Shown here: positions 7,620-13,995 of the stretch, in pieces
How the letters are laid out: each line of letters opens with the position of its first letter
How positions within the stretch are numbered: position 1 is the stretch's first letter
Assembly: GCA_035550595.1 (NCBI GenBank)
Contig: DASZOV010000086.1
Location: forward strand, 1-13,995
Length of the DNA stretch: 13,995 nucleotides
Direction of reading: 5' to 3'
Source: CALFMR01 sp035550595
GTDB taxonomy: Bacteria; Acidobacteriota; Vicinamibacteria; Vicinamibacterales; SCN-69-37
Position numbers and translations under genes: made by a program
The notes under the pieces: model-generated
What the model was told of the DNA's origin: nothing
Seen by the model: only the letters and a program-made list of their open reading frames with translations
Databases searched by the model: none

Positions 7620-7625
7620 TATAAT
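7620..7625 (+). promoter_or_regulatory. consensus -10 box for the secreted-protein gene
   Basis: A perfect TATAAT ends 10 nt before the ATG at 7636, so transcription would begin within a few nt of the start codon (leaderless or nearly so). No matching -35 at 16-18 nt: the best TTGACA-like hexamer, ATGACA at 7593-7598, is 21 nt away. This box also argues against the ATG at 7624, which overlaps it. Confidence 0.5.
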
Positions 7626-7635
7626 GAGCAGAGAT

Positions 7636-8202
7636 ATGCGTGCCTGGATCTTGACGTCGGGTGCGGCGCTCGCCGCCGTCGCCGCGCTTTCGGCGCAGAC
7701 GCTCCCCGTGCCGCGGCCGTTTCCGGGCGCGGGTGGCCCGGCTGAGAGCGGCGCAACCGAGCCGACATCGCGCCGCCAACCCGCCGATCCGGCGCGTCCT
7801 CCGACGACGTCTGCACCAACCGCATCGACGCCGGCCTCGGACGCATCCGCCGACGCGCCTGCCGGCCTGCCCGTGTATCCCGCGGCGGATTTTCTCGATT
7901 CGTACGACGCGGGTCACGGCCAGCGTTACTACCTGTACGGCACGGACGCGACCTACGACACGATCATTCAGTACTACCGGAACACGCTGCGCACGGGTGG
8001 CCGGGAGATCTTCGAGCAGCCGCCGACGCGCCAGTTCGACCTCGGCCGATTCGACGACAACCGCATGTCGTTCCCACCGAGCGTGGTGGTGAAGGACTAC
8101 ACGTGGAACGGATCGGACGGCTATCTGTACGTCTCGGGTGCGACCGAGAAACGCTACAAGACCATCATCCAGATCGTGCCGCCGGTCACGCCAGGCCGAT
8201 AA
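7636..8202 (+). CDS. secreted protein of unknown function with Pro/Ala/Thr-rich linker
   Basis: I do not recognise a named family. The 188-aa protein begins with a signal peptide (MRAWILTSGAALAAVAALSA, cleavage near residue 20), then a disordered linker rich in Pro, Ala, Thr and Ser (about 22-78). A compact C-terminal domain of about 110 residues follows, with many aromatic residues: YPAADFLDSYDAGHGQRYYL at 81-100, DTIIQYYRNTLR at 108-119 and a repeated-strand end (YLYVSG, KTIIQIVPP). The helix-like TYDTIIQYYRNTLRTGGREI segment recalls small periplasmic domains in which a residue-difference 'method' helix packs on a sheet, but this is only an impression. No cysteines are present and no lipobox, so it is likely soluble and periplasmic or exported. 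ATG 7636 is preferred over in-frame ATG 7624, which overlaps the TATAAT box. Divergent from htpX, convergent with thiC (18 nt). Confidence 0.7.
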   Translation: MRAWILTSGAALAAVAALSAQTLPVPRPFPGAGGPAESGATEPTSRRQPADPARPPTTSAPTASTPASDASADAPAGLPVYPAADFLDSYDAGHGQRYYLYGTDATYDTIIQYYRNTLRTGGREIFEQPPTRQFDLGRFDDNRMSFPPSVVVKDYTWNGSDGYLYVSGATEKRYKTIIQIVPPVTPGR

Positions 8203-8217
8203 CGGCGCGCAGCCGTT
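8201..8217. terminator. hairpin between convergent genes
   Basis: AACGGC (8201-8206) pairs with GCCGTT (8212-8217) around a 5-nt loop, directly overlapping the stop codon of the secreted-protein gene and lying between it and the thiC stop. It is followed on the + strand by CTTCT only, so termination strength is doubtful; it could act on both strands. Confidence 0.35.
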
Positions 8218-8220
8218 CTT

Positions 8221-9873
<1,653 letters not shown>

Positions 9874-9888
9874 GGTGACGTTCCATGA

Positions 9889-9930
9889 CCGGCGGGAAGG
9901 ATTCGCGAGCGGCCGCGCTCCCTCCGCCGG
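9889..9930 (-). promoter_or_regulatory. candidate expression-platform hairpin of the thiC riboswitch
   Basis: The 3' part of the aptamer (CCGGCGGAGGGA, 9930-9919) can pair with TCCTTCCCGCCGG (9901-9889): CCGGCGG/CCGCCGG gives seven contiguous pairs and GGA/TCC three more after a small bulge. The intervening segment forms an inner GAGCG/CGCTC stem (9920-9908). This fold consumes the 3' arm of P5 and the conserved GGAGGGA, so it excludes the ligand-bound aptamer. It ends 15 nt before the start codon without a T run, which points to translational rather than transcriptional control. Pairing was found by eye. Confidence 0.45.
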
Positions 9931-10011
9931 TCTCAACCGGGTCAGGTTCCAAGGGTGCGATCTCAATCGCGCGCCGAACGTTCGACGTCGGCCCGCGATG
10001 CCCCTGGCGGC
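9912..10011 (-). ncRNA. TPP riboswitch (THI element) upstream of thiC
   Basis: Read on the minus strand, the leader contains the conserved TPP aptamer pieces in order: AGGGGCA near the 5' end, TGAGA, then ACCCTTGGAACCTGA, a CCGG-TTGAGA-CCGG stem and the terminal GGAGGGA. P1 is GCCGC (10011-10007) with GCGGC (9916-9912). P3 is a perfect ATCGCG / CGCGAT stem extended by a large P3a arm GCCGACG...CGTTCGGC. One deviation is TTGAGA in place of the usual CTGAGA. When TPP is plentiful the aptamer folds and lowers thiC expression (known for the class). The 5' end of the aptamer lies within a few nt of the inferred transcription start. Confidence 0.92.
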
Positions 10012-10018
10012 AGTCCTG

Positions 10019-10027
10019 ACTATAACA
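10019..10027 (-). promoter_or_regulatory. extended -10 promoter of the thiC riboswitch
   Basis: Minus strand TGTTATAGT is an extended -10 (TGn followed by TATAGT), placed 7 nt before the first bases of the aptamer P1 stem. No -35 hexamer is visible, as is usual for extended -10 promoters. It lies just after the rlmI stop codon (10036-10034), so thiC can be transcribed on its own. Confidence 0.55.
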
Positions 10028-10033
10028 CCGCCC

Positions 10034-11227
10034 TCACGCCATGCGGCGCAGCACGACGCACTTCAAATACGACGTCTCTGGCACGGCGAGGAGGACCGGA
10101 TGGTCGCGCGCCTGCAGCCGTTTCTCGACGACGGCGACCGGCGCGTGCGCGTCACGCGCGGCCTGCTGCAGCACGTCCAGGAAGAGCGCCTCACCCACGT
10201 TGTACGAGCAACTGCAGGAAATCAGATGTCCGCCCGGCGTCAGCAAACGGAGCGCGCGCAGGTTGATCTCCTTGTAGCCGGCAACCGCGCGCGGCACGGC
10301 GGCGCGGTTTTTCGCGAAGGCCGGAGGATCGAGCACGATCGTGTCGAACCGTGCGCCCGAGATCTCGAGCTCGCGGAGCTCGTCGAAGACGTTCACCTCG
10401 CGCGCGGTGACGTTCGTCAGCCCGTTGCGTCGCGCGTTCGACTCGGTCGCTGCCACGGCCGCGGCCGACGCGTCCAGGGCGACGACCGACTCGGCATGCG
10501 GCGCCATGTGCAGGGCGAATCCTCCGGCGTAGGTGAACGCGTCGAGTGCGTGGCCTCGCGTGTACCGCGCGGCTGCGGCATGATTTTCCCGCTGATCGAG
10601 AAACGTGCCGGTCTTCTGCCCGTGCCTGAGGTCGACTTCGAACTCGACACTACCCTCGCGGATGACGAGCGTGTCCGGGACGTTGCCGGCCAGCACCTCG
10701 ATCGTCTGCTCCAGCCCCTCGAGCCGCCTCACCTTCGGATCGTTCCGCGCCAGGATGCCCGCCGGCGCGAACTCCTCCACCAGCAGATCGCGAATGCGAT
10801 CGACGCGCCGATCCATGGCTTGCGACAACGTCTGCACGACGAGATACGTCGCGCGACCGTCGCCGTACACGTCGACGACGAGCCCCGGCAGGCCGTCGGC
10901 TTCGCCGTGGACGAGCCGGTACGCGGTCGCGTCGATGGCCAGCTCGCGGCGATATGCCTCGGCGCGCTGCAACCGTGCGCGGAGAAACGTCTCCTCGTCG
11001 GGCGCCTCGGCACGGGGCGTGAGGTCGACCGCGCGCAACGCGATCTCGGACGAGCTGCTCCAGAACGCCCAGGCGATCGGCCGATTGCGACCGTCAACGA
11101 CTTGTACGAGATCGCCCGGCGCCGCTTCCACGCCCGCGATGTCCGAGCGATACACCCACGGATGCCCGGCGCGGATCCGATCGCCGCCGCGGCGGGAGAC
11201 AACGACGACTGGATGGGATGTCGACAT
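10034..11227 (-). CDS. rlmI: 23S rRNA (cytosine-C5) methyltransferase, RlmI family
   Basis: SAM-dependent enzyme; E. coli RlmI makes m5C1962 in 23S rRNA. The 397-aa length equals that of E. coli RlmI (396). The N-terminal PUA domain occupies about 1-75 (RIRAGHPWVYRSDI at 18-30), followed by the linker domain with GLVVDVYGDG (115-124) and GQKTGTFLDQR (203-213), which is a family signature. The Rossmann SAM-binding loop is LDAFTYAGGF (228-237), with DPPAFAK at 300-306 and the cysteine motif SCSCS at 337-341 (C338 and C340 are the candidate catalytic residues). The ATG at 11227 is chosen because it starts just before the PUA domain; the in-frame ATGs at 11326 and 11320 would run through the promoter region shared with rpiB. 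No clear ribosome site precedes it. Related RlmK/RlmL-type or other C5-methyltransferases share the fold, so the exact target base is inferred. Confidence 0.88.
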   Translation of the reverse strand: MSTSHPVVVVSRRGGDRIRAGHPWVYRSDIAGVEAAPGDLVQVVDGRNRPIAWAFWSSSSEIALRAVDLTPRAEAPDEETFLRARLQRAEAYRRELAIDATAYRLVHGEADGLPGLVVDVYGDGRATYLVVQTLSQAMDRRVDRIRDLLVEEFAPAGILARNDPKVRRLEGLEQTIEVLAGNVPDTLVIREGSVEFEVDLRHGQKTGTFLDQRENHAAAARYTRGHALDAFTYAGGFALHMAPHAESVVALDASAAAVAATESNARRNGLTNVTAREVNVFDELRELEISGARFDTIVLDPPAFAKNRAAVPRAVAGYKEINLRALRLLTPGGHLISCSCSYNVGEALFLDVLQQAARDAHAPVAVVEKRLQARDHPVLLAVPETSYLKCVVLRRMA

Positions 11228-11301
11228 GTGGAAAGCGGGTGCGGTCGCGACGCGATTCGGCCGGACCGGACACGCGCGTGATGCGCGCCGGGAACGTCTA
11301 T

Positions 11302-11310
11302 TGATATCAT
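11302..11310. promoter_or_regulatory. palindromic -10 region shared by rpiB and rlmI
   Basis: TGATATCA (11302-11309) is a perfect palindrome. On the + strand TGA-TATCAT reads as an extended -10 (11302-11310) that ends 8 nt before the rpiB ATG, implying a leaderless or nearly leaderless message. On the minus strand TATCAA (11306-11301) could serve rlmI with a leader of about 67 nt. Confidence 0.45.
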
Positions 11311-11318
11311 TCCCAGGC

Positions 11319-11771
11319 ATGCGCATCGCGCTCGGCGCCGATCATGCGGGCGTCGCTCTCAAGCATGACATCACACGGCTGTTGACGGCGCGCGGGTTCG
11401 CCTGCACCGACGTCGGCACGATGACCGCTGACCCGGTGGACTACCCCGTCTTCGCGGCGCGCGTGGCCGAGGCCGTGGCGTCGGGTGCCTGCGATCGCGG
11501 CATCCTGATTTGCGGGACCGGCATCGGCATGGCCATCGCGGCGAACAAGGTCCCCGGTATCCGCGCTGCTGCCTCCTACGACGAGACGACGGCGCGGCTG
11601 TGCCGCGCGCACAACGACGCGAACGTCCTCACACTCGGCGCGCGTCTCACGGACGCGGCAACGGCGGCGCGTCTCGTGGACATCTTCCTCGAGACGCCCT
11701 TCGACGCGGGTCGCCATGCGCGGCGCGTGGCGATGATTGCCGCCATGACGTGCGACGCGGCGCTGACCTGA
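11319..11771 (+). CDS. rpiB: ribose-5-phosphate isomerase B
   Basis: RpiB/LacAB-family sugar isomerase interconverting ribose-5-phosphate and ribulose-5-phosphate in the pentose phosphate pathway. The 150-aa length is typical. The active-site motif GADHAG is at 6-11 (D8, H9), the catalytic cysteine C65 lies in CGTGIGMAIAANK (65-77), and H98-N99 are in RAHNDANVLTLGAR, all standard for the family. The ATG at 11319 gives the usual MRIALGADHAG start and is preceded by a -10 box rather than a ribosome site; the open frame upstream has no protein-like content. It heads an apparent operon with glyA 43 nt downstream, a common arrangement (rpiB-glyA) in many bacteria. Confidence 0.93.
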   Translation: MRIALGADHAGVALKHDITRLLTARGFACTDVGTMTADPVDYPVFAARVAEAVASGACDRGILICGTGIGMAIAANKVPGIRAAASYDETTARLCRAHNDANVLTLGARLTDAATAARLVDIFLETPFDAGRHARRVAMIAAMTCDAALT

Positions 11772-11814
11772 TCCGGCGCGACACGCCGACGTTTCGTCAC
11801 GGAAGGATCGTGTT

Positions 11815-13095
11815 ATGACCCAGACTGCCTCGCCCGACACTCGCGTCCTCGCCAATCTCTCGGCCGCCGACCCCGAAGTCGCCGACGCCATCCGACACGA
11901 GATCCGCCGCCAGGAGTCGGGCCTCGAGCTCATCGCCTCGGAGAACTTCGTCAGTCTCGCGGTGCTCGAAGCAGCGGGCAGTGTGCTGACGAACAAATAC
12001 GCCGAGGGCTATCCCGGCAAACGCTACTACGGTGGCTGCGAATACGTCGACGTCGTCGAGTCGCTCGCCATCGCGCGCGCCAAGGCGATCTTCGATGCCG
12101 AGCACGTCAACGTGCAGCCGCACTCGGGCGCGCAGGCGAACATGGCCGTCTACATGGCCGTGCTCGCGCCGGGCGACACGATTCTCGGCATGAACCTCGC
12201 GCACGGCGGCCACCTGACGCACGGTCACCCGCTGAACTTCTCCGGCAAGTACTTCAAGATCGTGCCGTACGGCGTGCGTGCCGAAGACGAGCGCCTGGAC
12301 TATGACGAGCTCGATCGCCAGGCCCGCGAGCATCGTCCCAAGCTCATCGTCGTCGGCGCGAGCGCGTATCCGCGGCAGATCGACTTCGCGCGCATCCGCC
12401 GGACGGCTGACGAAGTCGGCGCGCTCGTGATGACCGACATGGCGCACATCGCGGGCCTCGTCGCGGCGGGTGAACATCCGAGCCCGGTCCCCCACTCCGA
12501 CTTCGTCACGACGACGACGCACAAGACGCTGCGCGGACCGCGAGGCGGCCTGATTCTCTGTCGTGAACGGTTCGCGAAGGACATCGACCGCGCGGTGTTC
12601 CCCGGCGTGCAGGGCGGCCCGCTGATGCACATCATCGCGGCCAAGGCCGTGTGCTTCAAGGAAGCGTTGGCGCCGGCGTTCCGGACCTATCAGCAGCAGA
12701 TCGTTCGCAACGCCGCGCGTCTCGCGGCCGCGCTGTCGGGCGCCGGCTTCCGTCTCGTGAGCGGCGGCACCGACAACCACCTGATGCTCGTCGACGTCTT
12801 CTCGCGCGGCATCACGGGCAAGGCCGCGGAGGCCGCGCTCGGCCGCGCCAACATCACGGTCAACAAGAACGCGATTCCCTTCGACAAGAACCCGCCGATG
12901 GTGGCGAGCGGCGTCCGCATCGGCACGCCGGCCGTCACGACGCGCGGCTTGCGCGAAGCGGACATGGACACGGTCGGCGCGCTCATTGCGCGCGTGCTGG
13001 CGGCCCCGGACGACGAAGCCGTCCTCCGCGCCGTCGGCGCCGACGTCGAAGCCTTGTGCCGGACGTTCCCGCTGTACCCGTCGCTCGCGGACTGA
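11815..13095 (+). CDS. glyA: serine hydroxymethyltransferase
   Basis: PLP enzyme converting serine and tetrahydrofolate to glycine and 5,10-methylene-tetrahydrofolate, the main source of one-carbon units. The 426-aa length is normal. Visible family sequences: ELIASENFVS near 38-47, NKYAEGYPGKRYYGGCEYVD (60-79), HSGAQANMAVYMA (103-115), and VTTTTHKTLRGPRGG, in which K237 is the PLP lysine. NKNAIPFDKNPP and GVRIGTPAVTTRG in the C-terminal part also match. The start ATG at 11815 has a strong ribosome site, GGAAGGA (11801-11807), 7 nt upstream. The stop TGA at 13093-13095 overlaps the start region of the helicase gene, so the two are probably co-translated. Confidence 0.97.
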   Translation: MTQTASPDTRVLANLSAADPEVADAIRHEIRRQESGLELIASENFVSLAVLEAAGSVLTNKYAEGYPGKRYYGGCEYVDVVESLAIARAKAIFDAEHVNVQPHSGAQANMAVYMAVLAPGDTILGMNLAHGGHLTHGHPLNFSGKYFKIVPYGVRAEDERLDYDELDRQAREHRPKLIVVGASAYPRQIDFARIRRTADEVGALVMTDMAHIAGLVAAGEHPSPVPHSDFVTTTTHKTLRGPRGGLILCRERFAKDIDRAVFPGVQGGPLMHIIAAKAVCFKEALAPAFRTYQQQIVRNAARLAAALSGAGFRLVSGGTDNHLMLVDVFSRGITGKAAEAALGRANITVNKNAIPFDKNPPMVASGVRIGTPAVTTRGLREADMDTVGALIARVLAAPDDEAVLRAVGADVEALCRTFPLYPSLAD

Positions 13096-13995
13096 TCGAC
13101 GCGGTCGGCGACGCGCTCGCCGACACCGGGCCCTTCGCGCGCGCGTTCGAGGGCTTCGAGTCACGTCCCGGCCAGCGGCAACTGGCCGCGGCCGTGGCGG
13201 AGACGTTCGTCAATGGGGGCGTGCTCGTCGCCGAGGCCGGAACCGGCACGGGCAAGACGGTCGCGTATCTCGTGCCGGCCATGCTCGATGGCCGGCGCGT
13301 CCTCGTCTCGACCGGCACGCGTACGCTCCAGGATCAAATCTTCCACAAGGATCTGCCGTCGCTCACCCACGCGCTCGGCCGCAACGTGCGCGCGACGTAC
13401 ATGAAGGGGCGCACGAACTACCTGTGCCTGCATCGATTCGAACGGCTCCGTGAAGTCGAAGCGGCACTGCCGCCGGCCGAGCGGGCCGTGCTCCAGCAGA
13501 TCGCCGAATGGCGCGACGTCACTGAGACGGGTGACCGGACGGAGATCGAGGATCTCCCCGACGATTTGCCCTTCTGGAGCGAACTGACGGCGACGAGCGA
13601 CCAGTGCCTCGGCCGTGACTGTCCGGCGTATGCCGCCTGTTTCGTCACGCGGATGCGCGAGCGTGCAGCCGAATCCGACATCGTCATCGTCAACCATCAT
13701 CTGCTGTGCGCGGATGCGTCGGTGCGACAAGGAGATTTCGGCGCGGTCATTCCCGAGTGCGACCTGGCCGTCATCGACGAAGCGCATCAGCTCGAGGACG
13801 TCGTCACGCAGTATTTCGGTGTGTCGCTGAGCGCGTCGCGCGTCGATGAGTTCGAGCGCGACGTGAAACGGACCGTCGCCGAGACCGCGGCCGTCGACGC
13901 GTCGACGGCCGCTGGTCTCCGCTCGGCGCTCGACGACGTCGCCTTCGACGCGCGGCGTCTGTTCGACGCCGCGCGTCTCGCCATGGCCGCTGGCG
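13056..13995 (+). CDS. DinG/YoaA-type ATP-dependent DNA helicase (5' part, runs off window)
   Basis: Superfamily 2 helicase of the XPD/DinG Fe-S group; DinG enzymes unwind DNA 5' to 3' and act on R-loops and damaged forks. Numbered from codon 13092: Q-motif-like SRPGQRQ (24-30), Walker A AGTGTGKT (49-56), STGTRTLQDQ (73-82), four cysteines C112, C172, C177 and C183 spaced as the iron-sulfur domain, NHHLL (201-205) and the DEAH box at 229-232 (VIDEAHQLED). The C-terminal helicase half lies outside the window. There is no ATG before Walker A: candidates are GTG 13056, which overlaps glyA by 40 nt, or CTG 13092, whose CTGA overlaps the glyA stop like an ATGA junction. I give the GTG as a conventional choice; the first dozen residues are therefore unsure. 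The frame is open to the window end. Confidence 0.9.
   Translation, partial: MPDVPAVPVARGLIDAVGDALADTGPFARAFEGFESRPGQRQLAAAVAETFVNGGVLVAEAGTGTGKTVAYLVPAMLDGRRVLVSTGTRTLQDQIFHKDLPSLTHALGRNVRATYMKGRTNYLCLHRFERLREVEAALPPAERAVLQQIAEWRDVTETGDRTEIEDLPDDLPFWSELTATSDQCLGRDCPAYAACFVTRMRERAAESDIVIVNHHLLCADASVRQGDFGAVIPECDLAVIDEAHQLEDVVTQYFGVSLSASRVDEFERDVKRTVAETAAVDASTAAGLRSALDDVAFDARRLFDAARLAMAAG

Noticed and set aside
11797..13164. Minus-strand open frame of 455 codons opposite glyA
   Set aside because: Shadow of glyA, which has all SHMT motifs and a strong ribosome site.

Overview
This is a high-GC (roughly two-thirds G+C) bacterial chromosomal window of housekeeping and envelope genes. An LptD-type LPS assembly barrel shows a diderm, LPS-making organism. 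Gene style, the Rv2578c-type radical SAM protein and the Ala/Pro-rich small secreted protein would fit Acidobacteriota (Vicinamibacteria-like), but that placement is an impression from protein character, not a computed result. I see no tRNA, rRNA, CRISPR array, transposase or phage gene, and no gene-free stretch over 300 bases.

Left part (1-5492, + strand): lptD (outer-membrane LPS translocon) is followed 11 nt later by a nucleotide-sugar cluster: a long-form glucose-1-phosphate thymidylyltransferase (RmlA type), dTDP-glucose 4,6-dehydratase (RmlB) and a reductase of the GDP-6-deoxyhexose (RMD) family overlapping rmlB. No RmlC epimerase is present, so the three genes could make a dTDP-6-deoxyhexose other than L-rhamnose, such as dTDP-D-fucose, for a surface glycan. 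A 54-bp GC-rich palindromic element sits in the gap after this cluster.

Middle (5670-8202): a Rv2578c/SPL-like radical SAM protein (+) converges on the membrane protease gene htpX (-). htpX diverges from a small secreted protein of unknown function (+); their shared 88-nt gap has two opposed -10 boxes around a small dyad. The small gene converges on thiC, with hairpins at the junction.

Right part (8221-13995): thiC (-) lies behind a recognisable TPP riboswitch with its own extended -10 promoter. Upstream of it, also on the minus strand, is rlmI (23S rRNA m5C methyltransferase). rlmI diverges from a + strand operon rpiB - glyA - dinG-like helicase; the helicase runs off the window edge and has no ATG start near its N-terminus.

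I did not find a clearly new multi-gene system. The best second-look items are the RmlC-less deoxysugar cluster, an inferred anti-aptamer hairpin behind the thiC riboswitch, a recurring TAnnnT box 8-10 nt before start codons that suggests leaderless transcripts, the non-ATG start of the helicase, and the uncharacterised secreted protein next to htpX.
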